A program made the position numbers and the translations under genes. A DNA stretch of 33,511 nucleotides from Micromonospora sp. MH99 (GTDB taxonomy: Bacteria; Actinomycetota; Actinomycetes; Mycobacteriales; Micromonosporaceae). The stretch lies in NCBI RefSeq assembly GCF_021442385.1, contig NZ_MUZA01000068.1:1-33511 (forward strand), read 5' to 3'. Shown here piece by piece: positions 22,707 to 31,194 of the stretch; position 1 is the first letter of the stretch; the number at the start of each line of letters is the position of its first letter. The notes beneath the pieces are model-generated. The model worked only from the letters and a program-made list of their open reading frames with translations. It did not search any database and was not told the DNA's origin.

Positions 22707-24968
22707 TCAGCGGACCGAGGCGGGGAACCTCTCCCACACCCGGTGCGCGGCCATCAACTGCTGCACTCCGGTCAGCGCCTCGGCGCCCGAGCCGGCGGAC
22801 ACGATGCCCGGGGTGCCGGCCACCCCGGCCTGCTCCAGCACTGTGACGCCGGCGCCCCAGGCGCCGATCGCCTTGCCGTGCCGCCAGCACTCCTCGACCA
22901 GGAGCAGCACGCGGGGATCGACTGTCGACGCGTCCGGCCGGCCGGCCTTGGCGTCGCGGGCGGGCAGCGCGTCCGGCGCGGGCACCGGCGCCCCGGCCAG
23001 CAGGAGCGCGTCCAGCTCGACCGACCGGCCGGTGGCGAAGGTCCGCTGGACGGGCATGTCGCCCACCATCCCCCCGTGCGGGGCGATCAGCAGCGGCACC
23101 ATGCCGGCCTCGAACACGGCCCGGCGGACCTCGTGGACGTCGTCCAGGTCACCGTCGGGGTCCACGACGATCCCGACCATGCGACCGTCGGCGGGCCATG
23201 CCTTGCCGACCTGCGACAGGGCCGGGCTCGGCGCGACGTCGGCCAGCGGCACCGTCGGCTGCGGGGCGGGAAGCCCCAGGCCGGTGGCGACCTGCTCGCA
23301 CAGCACCGGGTCGATGTTGGCGAGGCACTGGAGCTGGCGCTCCTTGATCGCCTGGTGGTAGCACTTGCCCAGCTCGAAGGTGTACGCCCGGATGATGTGC
23401 TCCTTCTCGACCGGCGACATGCTCAGCCAGAACAGGCGCACCTGGCTGTAGTGGTCGTCGAACGATGCCGGGTTGGCGCGCACCTTGGGCGCCTGCGCCA
23501 CTGTCACCGGCACGTCGAGGAACGCGTTCTGGGCGTCGCCGGCCGGGAAGGGGTTGCCACCGTCGAGCGAGTTCGGCCGGTACGGCGCCACTCCGGCGTG
23601 TACGGCGTGCTGGTGGAAGCCGTCGCGCAGCATGTCGTTGACGGCGGCGTGCGGGCGGTTGATCGGGATCTGCGCGAAGTTCGGCCCGCCGAGGCGGGTG
23701 AGCTGCGTGTCGACGTACGAGAAGAGCCGGCCCTGCAACAGCGGGTCGTTCGTGACGTCGATGCCCGGCGGCAGGTGGCCGAGGTGGAAGGCGACCTGCT
23801 CGGTCTCGGCGAAGAAGTTCGTCGGCGTCCGGTTGAGGACGAGCCTGCCGATCGGCTGCACCTCGGCCAGTTCCTCCGGGACGATCTTGGTGGCGTCCAG
23901 CAGGTCGATCCCGGCGAAGGTCTCCTCGGGGGTGTCGGGGAAGACCTGGATGCCGAGTTCCCACTCGGGGAACGCGCCGGCCTCGATCGCGTCGTAGAGG
24001 TCCCGACGGTGGAAGTCGGGGTCGATGCCGCCGAGCATCTGCGCCTCCTCCCAGGTCAGGGAGTGCACGCCGAGCTTCGGCTTCCAGTGGAACTTCGCCA
24101 GCACCGTCTCCCCGGCCTCGTTGACGAGGCGGAAGGTGTGCACACCGAAGCCCTCCATCGTCCGGTACGAGCGCGGGATGCCCCGGTCGGACATGTTCCA
24201 CATGGCGTGGTGCTGCGCCTCGGTGTGCAGCGAGACGAAGTCCCAGAAGGTGTCGTGCGCGCTCTGCGCCTGCGGGATCTCCCGGTCGGGGTGCGGCTTC
24301 GCGGCGTGGATGATGTCGGGGAACTTGATGGCGTCCTGAATGAAGAAGACCGGCATGTTGTTGCCGACCAGGTCGAAGGTGCCCTCGTCGGTGTAGAACT
24401 TCGTCGCGAAGCCACGGGTGTCCCGGACGGTGTCGGCCGAGCCGCGCGATCCGAGCACGGTGGAGAACCGGACGAAGACGTCCGTCTCGCGCCCCTTCTT
24501 GAGGAAGCCGGCCCGGGTGACCGCCTCGGCGGTGCCGTAGGCCGTGAACACCCCGTGCGCGCCGGCGCCCCGGGCGTGCACCACACGCTCCGGAATGCGC
24601 TCGTGGTCGAAGTGCGTGATCTTCTCGCGCAGGTGGTGGTCCTGGAGCAGCACCGGCCCCCGGGGCCCGGCCTTGAGCGAGTGGTCGGTGTCGCGCAGTC
24701 GGGCCCCGTTGGCCGTGGTGAGGTACGCGCCCTGCTGGCCCTTCGCGGTCGGCGGCACGCCGGTCTCGGCGCCGGTCGGCGTACGGGTCTGCGGTTGGCC
24801 CTGCTCCGGCTTCGGCGGCAGCGGGTCGTGGGGCGTGGTCGGTTCCTCGACCGGTGGGGGTGCGCTGCCCGGGGCGCCGGGCACCTCGGGCGTCAGAGCG
24901 TCGGCGATCTTCTCGGAGGCGGTCTTCACGACGTTCTTGACCGCCTCGGCGGGCTTGCTGGAATCCAC
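22707..24968 (-). CDS. katE: Large-subunit (HPII/KatE-type) monofunctional catalase
   Basis: A 753-residue clade-2 catalase. The Lys/Pro-rich N-terminal extension covers residues 1-75. The heme catalase core has distal His131 (ERVVHARGAGAHG) and Asn204 (LVGNNMPVFFI). The proximal heme segment is QGRLFSYVDTQLTRLGGPNF with its Tyr. The C-terminal DJ-1/PfpI-like domain (about 600-753) lacks the usual nucleophile Cys in its elbow (IGAWGAGVTVL), as in other large catalases. The length equals that of Escherichia coli HPII. The start is a GTG (24966-24968) with AGAGGT about nine bases upstream; the longer in-frame reading runs into non-coding sequence. It detoxifies hydrogen peroxide in the cytosol. 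The 182-base spacer to the divergent polyesterase shows no clear palindrome. Confidence 0.93.
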   Translation of the reverse strand: MDSSKPAEAVKNVVKTASEKIADALTPEVPGAPGSAPPPVEEPTTPHDPLPPKPEQGQPQTRTPTGAETGVPPTAKGQQGAYLTTANGARLRDTDHSLKAGPRGPVLLQDHHLREKITHFDHERIPERVVHARGAGAHGVFTAYGTAEAVTRAGFLKKGRETDVFVRFSTVLGSRGSADTVRDTRGFATKFYTDEGTFDLVGNNMPVFFIQDAIKFPDIIHAAKPHPDREIPQAQSAHDTFWDFVSLHTEAQHHAMWNMSDRGIPRSYRTMEGFGVHTFRLVNEAGETVLAKFHWKPKLGVHSLTWEEAQMLGGIDPDFHRRDLYDAIEAGAFPEWELGIQVFPDTPEETFAGIDLLDATKIVPEELAEVQPIGRLVLNRTPTNFFAETEQVAFHLGHLPPGIDVTNDPLLQGRLFSYVDTQLTRLGGPNFAQIPINRPHAAVNDMLRDGFHQHAVHAGVAPYRPNSLDGGNPFPAGDAQNAFLDVPVTVAQAPKVRANPASFDDHYSQVRLFWLSMSPVEKEHIIRAYTFELGKCYHQAIKERQLQCLANIDPVLCEQVATGLGLPAPQPTVPLADVAPSPALSQVGKAWPADGRMVGIVVDPDGDLDDVHEVRRAVFEAGMVPLLIAPHGGMVGDMPVQRTFATGRSVELDALLLAGAPVPAPDALPARDAKAGRPDASTVDPRVLLLVEECWRHGKAIGAWGAGVTVLEQAGVAGTPGIVSAGSGAEALTGVQQLMAAHRVWERFPASVR

Positions 24969-25136
24969 TGGGTGAACCTCTCCATGGAGCGTTTGGGCAG
25001 GCCCCTGCACCCCTACCCCTGGTCGGAGGGTCGAAACGCGCGGTAGATCCGATCTGCGGGTGGGACTGGTGATTTCACCGATGCGGGGGTCGAGCGAAGC
25101 GGCGAAGACTGACGAACGTCGATATCGCTCGACTCT

Positions 25137-25142
25137 AGGGAG
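25137..25142 (+). promoter_or_regulatory. Ribosome binding site of the polyesterase gene
   Basis: AGGGAG stands eight bases before the GTG at 25151. It favours that start over a GTG at 25142 that would overlap it. Confidence 0.6.
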
Positions 25143-25150
25143 TGCCCGAC

Positions 25151-26047
25151 GTGTCGTCACCAACCACCACCCGTCCCCGTTCCGCGCCCGCTCGGGCCGT
25201 CCGGCTCGCGCTGGCCGCCACTCTGCTCGCCGCCGGCGTCCTCGCCGGTCCCGCCCCCGCGCAGGCGGCGAGCCCGTACGAGCGGGGCCCCGCCCCGACC
25301 GCCGCGATCCTGGAGGCCAGCCGCGGACCCTTCGCCACCGCCTCGCAGAGCGTGTCCTCGCTGAGCGTCACCGGCTTCGGCGGCGGGGTCATCTACTACC
25401 CGACCAGCACCAGCGAGGGCACGTTCGGCGCCATCGCCATCTCGCCCGGCTACACGGCCGCCTGGTCCAGCATCAGCTGGCTCGGACCGCGCATCGCCTC
25501 GCACGGCTTCGTGGTGATCGGGATCGAGACCAACACCCGGCTCGACCAGCCGGACAGCCGCGGCCGGCAGCTGCTCGCCGCGCTCGACTACCTCACCGAG
25601 CGCAGCTCGGTGCGGAGCCGGATCGACAGCAGCCGCCTCGCGGTCGCCGGCCACTCGATGGGTGGCGGCGGGACTCTGGAGGCCGCGTCGGCTCGGCCGT
25701 CGCTCCAGGCCGCCGTGCCGCTGGCGCCGTGGAACCTGGACAAGAGCTGGTCCGAGCTGCGGGTGCCCACGCTGATCATCGGAGGCGAGAGCGACACTGT
25801 CGCGCCTGTCGCGTCGCACTCGGTGCCGTTCTACACCAGCATCCCGGCCTCGGCCGAGAAGGCGTACCTGGAGTTGAACGGCGCGAGCCACTTCTTCCCG
25901 CAGACGGTCAACACGCCGACGGCCCGGCAGATGGTGGCCTGGTTGAAGCGGTTCGTCGACGACGACACCCGCTACGAGCAGTTCCTCTGCCCGGGCCCGA
26001 GCGGGTCGGCGATCGAGGAGTACCGCAACACCTGCCCCAGCTACTGA
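25151..26047 (+). CDS. Secreted cutinase / PET-hydrolase-family polyesterase
   Basis: A 298-residue exported alpha/beta hydrolase. The signal peptide is about residues 1-39 (AQA cleavage), and the mature protein begins near SPYERGPAPT. The sequence follows actinobacterial cutinases such as Thermobifida TfCut2 block for block: FGGGVIYYP, AIAISPGYTA (oxyanion Tyr101), SHGFVVIGIETNTRLDQPDSR, RIDSSRLAVAGHSMGGGG (Ser169, Met170), VPTLIIGGESDTVAP (Asp215) and LELNGASHFF (His247). MVAWLKRFVDDDTRYEQFLCPGP then leads to a C-terminal Cys280-Cys295 pair. Trp194, a wall of the polymer site, is kept in APWNLDK, where TfCut2 has His after Trp and this protein has Asn. His223 and Phe248 place it in the type I (thermophilic-cutinase-like) group rather than with Ideonella PETase. 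It likely hydrolyses cutin-like or other polyesters outside the cell. Confidence 0.92.
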   Translation: MSSPTTTRPRSAPARAVRLALAATLLAAGVLAGPAPAQAASPYERGPAPTAAILEASRGPFATASQSVSSLSVTGFGGGVIYYPTSTSEGTFGAIAISPGYTAAWSSISWLGPRIASHGFVVIGIETNTRLDQPDSRGRQLLAALDYLTERSSVRSRIDSSRLAVAGHSMGGGGTLEAASARPSLQAAVPLAPWNLDKSWSELRVPTLIIGGESDTVAPVASHSVPFYTSIPASAEKAYLELNGASHFFPQTVNTPTARQMVAWLKRFVDDDTRYEQFLCPGPSGSAIEEYRNTCPSY

Positions 26048-26058
26048 GCGGGTCGGTT

Positions 26059-26087
26059 CGGGGCGGTCGCCGGTGGCGGCCGCCCCG
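26059..26087 (+). terminator. Terminator of the polyesterase gene
   Basis: A 13-bp stem (GGGGCGGTCGCC with one G-U pair) and a 3-base loop, located 11 bases after the stop. Confidence 0.7.
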
Positions 26088-26110
26088 GTCGCGTCGGCGC
26101 ATTGAAGGTC

Positions 26111-26138
26111 TTGACGCCGCAACCGAGAAACGTACACT
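26111..26138 (+). promoter_or_regulatory. Promoter of the LIV-type ABC operon
   Basis: TTGACG (26111-26116) and TACACT (26133-26138) are separated by 16 bases. The -10 box is the left half of a perfect palindrome (26133-26147), so a bound protein would block RNA polymerase. The start codon follows about 40 bases downstream. Confidence 0.6.
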
Positions 26139-26147
26139 GCGAGTGTA
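26133..26147. promoter_or_regulatory. 15-bp palindromic operator candidate at the ABC operon promoter
   Basis: TACACT-GCG-AGTGTA is a perfect inverted repeat overlapping the -10 element. It is followed by AATAAC, also present after the related site at 32736-32750. It is related to palindromes at 31195 and 32736. The TetR protein encoded at 32063-32674 is a candidate binder. Confidence 0.5.
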
Positions 26148-26178
26148 AATAACACCCGCCACGGCAGAGGGATGGGTG

Positions 26179-26961
26179 ATGGATCGCGGGCTCGAACTGC
26201 ACGGCATCGGCGTCCGTTTCGGCGGCCTCACCGCCCTCGACGACGTCTCGCTGCGGGTGCCACCCAACCGGGTGGTGGGCGTGATCGGGCCCAACGGCGC
26301 CGGCAAGACCACGTTGTTCAACGTGATCTGCGGCTTCGTGACGCCCGAGGCGGGCTCGCTCACCCTGGACGGTCGTCCGCTGCGACCACGGCCGCACCGC
26401 CTGACCAGACTCGGCATCGCCCGGACCCTGCAGGGGACCGGGCTCTTCGCCGGCCTCAGCGTCCTGGAGAACGTGATGACCGGCGCGTCGCACACCGCCC
26501 GCGCCGGCTTCGCGTCGGCGCTGTTCGGGCTGCCCCGCAGCGACCGCGACGAGCGCCGGCTGCGCCAGCACGCCCTGGACGTCCTCGACGACCTGGGGAT
26601 CGTCCGGCACGCCGACGCCGCGCCGGGCACGCTGCCCTTCGCCGTACGCCAGCGGGTCGCCCTGGCCCGCGCGCTCGCCGCGCGGCCCCGGCTGCTGCTG
26701 CTCGACGAACCCGCCGGCGGCCTCGGCGCCGACGACATCGCCGAGCTCGCGGAGCTGGTGCGGCAGCTTCCCCGGCGCGACGCCGACCCGTGCGCGGTGC
26801 TGCTCGTCGAGCACCACATGGACCTGGTGATGGCCGTCTGCGACGAGCTCGTGGTGCTCGACTTCGGCCGGGTGATCGCCGCCGGCACGCCGGACGAGAT
26901 CCGCGACGACACGACTGTCGCCGACGCCTACCTCGGCGCCCTCGTCGAGGAGGTCCCGTGA
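26179..26961 (+). CDS. livG: LIV-type ABC transporter ATP-binding protein (LivG-like)
   Basis: A 260-residue ATPase. Walker A is GPNGAGKT (37-44) and Walker B is LLLLDEP (Asp176, Glu177). The H-loop region VLLVEHHMD follows and the C-terminal tail (GTPDEIRDDTTVADAYLG) is typical of LivG. The ABC signature reads LPFAV (152-156). The related actinobacterial form is LPFG and the general form LSGGQ, so the signature glycine is Ala here. The ATG at 26179 is chosen because GAGGG at 26167-26171 is seven bases upstream; a GTG at 26176 is the alternative. The stop overlaps the LivF GTG. It energises import of a branched-chain-amino-acid-like or carboxylate substrate together with LivF. Confidence 0.9.
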   Translation: MDRGLELHGIGVRFGGLTALDDVSLRVPPNRVVGVIGPNGAGKTTLFNVICGFVTPEAGSLTLDGRPLRPRPHRLTRLGIARTLQGTGLFAGLSVLENVMTGASHTARAGFASALFGLPRSDRDERRLRQHALDVLDDLGIVRHADAAPGTLPFAVRQRVALARALAARPRLLLLDEPAGGLGADDIAELAELVRQLPRRDADPCAVLLVEHHMDLVMAVCDELVVLDFGRVIAAGTPDEIRDDTTVADAYLGALVEEVP

Positions 26962-27680
26962 GCGCGGCCGATCTGCTCGTGGTGCGGGGGCTGGTGGCCG
27001 GTTACGGTGCCGCGCCGGTGCTGCGGGCCGTCGACCTCACCGTGCCCGCCGGCACGATCGCCGCCGTCGTCGGCGCCAACGGGGCCGGCAAGACGACGCT
27101 GCTGCGCGCGCTCTCCGGCATGATCCGCCCGTCCGCCGGCCAGGTCGTCCTCGCGGGGGAGGACCTGGGGGGTACGCCTGTGGAGCAGCTCGTCCGGCGC
27201 GGCATGGCGCACGTGCCGGAGGGGCGGGGCGTGATCAGCGAGTTGACTGTCGACGAGAACCTGCGGCTCGGCGGGCTGTGGCGGCGGGACCGGGCGGACG
27301 CCGGCCGTGCCCTCGACGAGGTCTACCAGCTCTTCGAGCCACTCGCCCGGCGGCGCCGGCACCTCGGCCACCAGCTCTCCGGTGGTGAGCGGCAGATGCT
27401 CGCGCTGGGCCGGGCGCTGGTCGGCCGGCCGCGCCTGCTGCTGCTCGACGAGCCGTCGCTCGGCCTGGCGCCCCGGGTGGTCGCCCGGACCATGGCGCTG
27501 CTGCGCCACCTGCGCGACCGCACGGGCCTGACCGTGCTGCTCGTCGAGCAGAACGTGCGCAGCGCGTTGGCCGTGGCCGACCAGGGCGTCGTGATGTCAC
27601 TGGGCCAGGTGGTGATCGCCGCCCCGGCGGCGACGCTGCGGGACGACGACGACCTGCGCCACGCGTACCTCGGTTTCTGA
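26958..27680 (+). CDS. livF: LIV-type ABC transporter ATP-binding protein (LivF-like)
   Basis: A 240-residue ATPase. Walker A is GANGAGKT (39-46), the signature is the canonical LSGGE, Walker B is LLLLDEPSLGLAP and the H-loop is VLLVEQNVR. MAHVPEGRGVISELTVDENL is the hallmark LivF segment. The GTG start overlaps the LivG stop (GTGA), so the two ATPases are made together, as needed for a heterodimer. Because its partner has a degenerate signature, this subunit may carry the better of the two composite ATP sites. Confidence 0.92.
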   Translation: MSAADLLVVRGLVAGYGAAPVLRAVDLTVPAGTIAAVVGANGAGKTTLLRALSGMIRPSAGQVVLAGEDLGGTPVEQLVRRGMAHVPEGRGVISELTVDENLRLGGLWRRDRADAGRALDEVYQLFEPLARRRRHLGHQLSGGERQMLALGRALVGRPRLLLLDEPSLGLAPRVVARTMALLRHLRDRTGLTVLLVEQNVRSALAVADQGVVMSLGQVVIAAPAATLRDDDDLRHAYLGF

Positions 27681-27708
27681 CCCACCTCGTCCCCTGGAGG
27701 GAGGACTG

Positions 27709-28587
27709 TTGGACCGCTTCGTCTTCCTCACCGTCGACGGTCTGTCGCGGGGCGCGGTGTACGCCGCGTTCGCGCTGGCGCTGGTGCTCATCTGGCGGGC
27801 GGCGCGGGTCGTCAACTTCGCCCAGGGGGCGATGGCCGTCGCCGCCGCGTACGTCGCGTACTCGGTGTCCGCCGCGACCGGCTCCTACTGGCTCGGCTTC
27901 CTGGTCGCGATCGTCGCGGGCCTGCTGCTCGGCGCGCTGGTGGACCGGGTCGTGATGCGGCACGTCGATCACGCGTCACCGCTCAACCCGGTGATCGTCG
28001 CGCTCGGGCTGGTGCTGGTGCTCCAGGCCGTGCTGGGCATGGTGTACGGCAACGAGTTCCGCCCCGCCGACGTCCCGTTCAGCCGGTCCGCCCTCACCGT
28101 CGGCGGGGTCGCCGTGCTGTCGCCGTACGACCTGTTCGTCTTCGCCACGATCGGGGTGGTGGTCTGCGCGTTGGCCTGGATGTTCGCGCGTACCGCTGTC
28201 GGGTTGCGGATGCGCGCGGCGGCCTTCGCGCCGGAGGTCTCCCGTCTGCTCGGGGTCAACGTCGGCGGGATGTTGACGCTCGGCTGGGCGCTCGCCTCCG
28301 GGGTGGGCGCGCTTGCCGCGATGCTTGTCATCCCGACCGAGTTGGGCCTGCACCCGCACGCCATGGACCTGGTGTTCGTCTCGGCGTTCACCGCGGCGGT
28401 GGTCGGCGGGCTGGACAGTCCACTGGGGGCGGTGGTCGGTGGCCTGGTGGTGGGTCTGCTGCTCTCCTACGTCAGCGGGTACGCCGGCAGCGACCTCACC
28501 CCCCTCGCCGTGCTCGTCCTGCTGCTGGCGGTGCTGCTGGTCCGGCCCGGCGGGTTGTTCGCCCCGGTCGCGGCGAGGCGGGTGTGA
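27709..28587 (+). CDS. livH: LIV-type ABC transporter permease (LivH-like)
   Basis: A 292-residue permease with about eight helices. The N-terminus FLTVDGLSRGAVYAAFALALVLIWRAARVVNFAQGAMAV is diagnostic of the LivH family. Also seen are the coupling segment MRAAAFAPEVSRLLGVNVGGML and FVSAFTAAVVGGLDSPLGAVVGGLVVGLL. The start is a TTG at 27709, preceded by a strong GGAGGGAGG; no ATG or GTG is better placed. The end overlaps the LivM GTG. It forms the membrane channel with LivM. The 28-base gap after LivF is the only non-overlap among the first four genes. Confidence 0.92.
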   Translation: MDRFVFLTVDGLSRGAVYAAFALALVLIWRAARVVNFAQGAMAVAAAYVAYSVSAATGSYWLGFLVAIVAGLLLGALVDRVVMRHVDHASPLNPVIVALGLVLVLQAVLGMVYGNEFRPADVPFSRSALTVGGVAVLSPYDLFVFATIGVVVCALAWMFARTAVGLRMRAAAFAPEVSRLLGVNVGGMLTLGWALASGVGALAAMLVIPTELGLHPHAMDLVFVSAFTAAVVGGLDSPLGAVVGGLVVGLLLSYVSGYAGSDLTPLAVLVLLLAVLLVRPGGLFAPVAARRV

Positions 28588-29699
28588 GCGCCACGCGGGC
28601 GGCCCTGCCGCCGAGGCAGCGGGCCGCCGAGACCGGCGATCGTCCCCTCGACCGCGGGCGTCGCGGTTCCACCCTGCTGCGGCACCTCGCCGTGCTGCTC
28701 GTCGTGGGGCTGGTGCTGGTGGCGGTCAGCTACGCCGTCGAGCCGTTCCGCAACTTCCAGCTCGCCACCGTGGCGGCGTATCTCTGCGCCACCGCCGGGT
28801 TGACAGTCCTCACCGGGCTCAACGGTCAGCTGTCGCTGGGGCACGGGGCGTTGATGGCGACCGGCGCGTACACGGTGGCCCTGTGCCAGAACGCGTTCGC
28901 CGACCGGGGGTTGACCGGCGGCTGGCTGCTGGCGCTGTCGTTGCTCGCGGCCGTGCTGGGCACTGTCGCGGTAGGCGCGGTGGTCGGTGTGGCGGCAGCC
29001 CGGCTGCGGGGGCCCTACCTCGCCGGGGTGACGCTCGCCGTCGCCGTCGTGGTGCCGGCGTTGGCCGTCACCTTCGACGGCGTCTTCAACGGCGAGCAGG
29101 GGCTGTCGGTGCCGGTGGAGCCGCCGCCGCTGGCGCTCGGCGCGTACTTCCCCTATGAGCGGTGGCAGCTCTGGCTCTCGGGCGCTGCCACCCTGCTGGC
29201 CCTGCTGCTGGTGGCGAACCTGGTCCGCAGCCGGTACGGGCGGACCTTCCGGGCGGTCCGCGACGACGAGGTGGCGGCCCGGCTCGCGGGCATCCACGTG
29301 GCCCGCACGCAGGTTCTCGCCTTCGTGGTCAGTGCCGCCACCGCCGGGCTCGGCGGCGGTCTGCTCGCGATGCTCGCGCAGAGCGTCTCGCCCGGGGCGT
29401 TCTCGCTGACCCTGTCGCTCTTCCTGCTGATGGCGGTGGTGATCGGTGGCCTCGGTCGCCTCGCCGGCGCGCTGTGGGGGGCGGTGCTGCTGGTCGCCCT
29501 GCCCGATCTCACCCATTCCGTGACCGAGCTGCTCACCCTCTCGCCGGCGGTGGCGCAGCGGCTGGAGGGCAACCTCCCGTTGGCGATCTTCGGCGTCACG
29601 CTGATCGTCGTGATGATCGCCGCGCCCGGCGGTGTGCAGGGTCTGCTGTCCCGTCTCGGCCGAGGGCTGCTGGCCCGCTGGCCGGCGCGGCGTTCCTGA
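28584..29699 (+). CDS. livM: LIV-type ABC transporter permease (LivM-like)
   Basis: A 371-residue permease. A hydrophilic N-terminus (about 1-32) precedes about ten helices. The LivM marks TGLNGQLSLGHGALMATGAYT, RLRGPYLAGVTLAVAVVVPAL, RYGRTFRAVRDDEVAARLAGIHVARTQVLAF (cytoplasmic coupling loop) and FLLMAVVIGGLGRLAGALWGA are all present. The GTG start overlaps the LivH stop (GTGA). It is followed by a short hairpin and then the substrate-binding protein gene. Confidence 0.92.
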   Translation: MSATRAALPPRQRAAETGDRPLDRGRRGSTLLRHLAVLLVVGLVLVAVSYAVEPFRNFQLATVAAYLCATAGLTVLTGLNGQLSLGHGALMATGAYTVALCQNAFADRGLTGGWLLALSLLAAVLGTVAVGAVVGVAAARLRGPYLAGVTLAVAVVVPALAVTFDGVFNGEQGLSVPVEPPPLALGAYFPYERWQLWLSGAATLLALLLVANLVRSRYGRTFRAVRDDEVAARLAGIHVARTQVLAFVVSAATAGLGGGLLAMLAQSVSPGAFSLTLSLFLLMAVVIGGLGRLAGALWGAVLLVALPDLTHSVTELLTLSPAVAQRLEGNLPLAIFGVTLIVVMIAAPGGVQGLLSRLGRGLLARWPARRS

Positions 29700-29709
29700 G
29701 CTGTCCCCG

Positions 29710-29727
29710 GCCCGGCCTCGGCCGGGC
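29710..29727 (+). terminator. Intra-operon hairpin before the substrate-binding protein gene
   Basis: GCCCGGCC/GGCCGGGC, an 8-bp stem with a very small loop, placed 10 bases after LivM and 55 before the binding-protein gene. It may stabilise the upstream mRNA end or partly terminate, allowing a separate level of binding protein. Confidence 0.4.
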
Positions 29728-29782
29728 GCCTCACCACCACACCGTTCCCACCGAACCGGACCGAGAAAGGTCGGTGTTTCCC

Positions 29783-31069
29783 ATGCACCGTACGGCGCGA
29801 CGCGGTCTCGCGATCGCCAGCACCATCGCCCTGCTCGTCACCGCCGCGGGCTGTAGCGGCGACGACGGCCCCACCTCCGGCGGGGGGTCGGTGCCGGGGG
29901 TCACCGACACCGAGATCGTCGTCGGCACCCACATGCCGCTCACCGGGCCGGCCTCGGCCGGCTACTCCAAGATCGCCCCGGCGACGAAGGCGTACTTCGA
30001 CTACGTCAACGCCAACGGCGGCGTGCACGGCCGCAAGATCACCTACAAGATCATGGACGACGGCTACAACCCGGCGAACACCCAGCAGGTGGTACGCCAG
30101 CTCGTCTTGCAGGACAAGGTCTTCGCCGTCCTCAACGGCCTGGGCACGCCGACGCACACCGGTGTGCTCGACTTCCTCAAGAGCAACCGGGTGCCCGATC
30201 TCTTCGTCGCCTCCGGCAGCCGCAGCTGGGACCAGCCCGACAAGTATCCCGGCACGTTCGGCTTCAACCCGGACTACACGATCGAGGGCAAGATTCTGGC
30301 CAACTACGCGAAGACGAACCTGGCCGGCCGCAAGGTCTGCTTCCTCGGGCAGGACGACGACTTCGGGCGCGACAGCCTGGCCGGCGTGGAGAAGGTGCTC
30401 GGCGCGGGGGCGGTGGCCGTCAAGCAGACGTACGTCACCAGCAACACCAACGTCGCACCGCAGATCGGCGCGTTCAAGGCGGCCGGCTGTCAGGTCGTCA
30501 TGCTGGCGACCGTGCCCGGCTTCACCGCGCTGTCCATCGGCACCGCCGCACGGCTGGGCTTCAAGCCGCAGTGGCTGGTCTCCAACGTCGGCGCTGACCA
30601 CCCGACCCTGGCCAAGCAGCTCGGCGCCGCCGCCCCGCTGCTGGAGGGCATGGTCGGCACCAACTACCTGCCGATGCAGAACGACACCGCGAACCCGTGG
30701 ATCCAGCTCTTCACGAAGATCAACAAGGAGCACAACGGTGACGCGCCCTTCGACGGCAACACCGTCTACGGCATGTCGGTCGGCTACCTCTTCGTGCAGG
30801 TGCTGCTCGCCGCCGGCAAGGACCTCACCCGCGAGAAGGTGCTCGACGCGGTCCAGAAGGGCGGCTTCACGGGCCCCGGGCTCGCGCCGCTGCGCTTCTC
30901 CGCCGACGACCACTCCGGCTACGGCGGACAGCGGTTGAGCAAGGTGAGCGGGGGAGTGCAGAGCTACTTCGGGCCGACGTACGAGACCGACGAGGGGGAC
31001 GGTCCGGTCACCGAGTACACCGCCGCGCCGGTCGCGCCGCCCGCGAACGGGGTGCCCACCGTCTCCTGA
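29783..31069 (+). CDS. LIV-type ABC transporter substrate-binding lipoprotein
   Basis: A 428-residue periplasmic-binding-protein type I. The signal (MHRTARRGLAIASTIALLVTAAGC) has a lipobox-like end with Cys24, then a Gly/Ser linker. The domain opens with VTDTEIVVGTHMPLTGPASAGYSKIAPATKAYFDYVNANGGVHGRKI, the usual LIV-receptor pattern, and continues with QLVLQDKVFAVLNGLGTPTH, VPDLFVASGSRSWDQPDKYP, VCFLGQDDDFGRDSL and FDGNTVYGMSVGYLFVQVLLAAGKDLTREKVLDAV. The ATG at 29783 is used; a GTG at 29774 is closer to AAAGG but gives a poorer signal peptide. It delivers the ligand to LivHM. The ligand is not readable; members bind amino acids, aromatic acids, amides or urea. Confidence 0.92.
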   Translation: MHRTARRGLAIASTIALLVTAAGCSGDDGPTSGGGSVPGVTDTEIVVGTHMPLTGPASAGYSKIAPATKAYFDYVNANGGVHGRKITYKIMDDGYNPANTQQVVRQLVLQDKVFAVLNGLGTPTHTGVLDFLKSNRVPDLFVASGSRSWDQPDKYPGTFGFNPDYTIEGKILANYAKTNLAGRKVCFLGQDDDFGRDSLAGVEKVLGAGAVAVKQTYVTSNTNVAPQIGAFKAAGCQVVMLATVPGFTALSIGTAARLGFKPQWLVSNVGADHPTLAKQLGAAAPLLEGMVGTNYLPMQNDTANPWIQLFTKINKEHNGDAPFDGNTVYGMSVGYLFVQVLLAAGKDLTREKVLDAVQKGGFTGPGLAPLRFSADDHSGYGGQRLSKVSGGVQSYFGPTYETDEGDGPVTEYTAAPVAPPANGVPTVS

Positions 31070-31086
31070 CGGGCCCGCCATCGCTG

Positions 31087-31124
31087 TCGTACGACCCGGG
31101 GGTCACCGCCTCCGGGTCGTACGA
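31087..31124 (+). terminator. Terminator of the ABC operon
   Basis: A perfect 13-bp stem TCGTACGACCCGG/CCGGGTCGTACGA with a 12-base loop, 17 bases after the stop. Confidence 0.75.
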
Positions 31125-31163
31125 GCGTGCCCGGACCCGGTGCGCCGTGCCGGATGCCGGCCG

Positions 31164-31193
31164 TTGACCGACACCGATCAGTCCTCCTACTAT
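31164..31193 (+). promoter_or_regulatory. Near-canonical promoter of the SDR gene with leaderless start
   Basis: TTGACC (31164-31169), an 18-base spacer and TACTAT (31188-31193). The expected transcription start is about seven bases later, on or next to the GTG at 31201, so the mRNA would be leaderless. No Shine-Dalgarno is present between the -10 box and the GTG. Confidence 0.65.
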
Positions 31194-31194
31194 C

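Noticed and set aside
31087..31124. TCGTACGA palindromes as an operator
   Set aside because: They are part of a perfect 13-bp hairpin right after the ABC operon and are better explained as its terminator.
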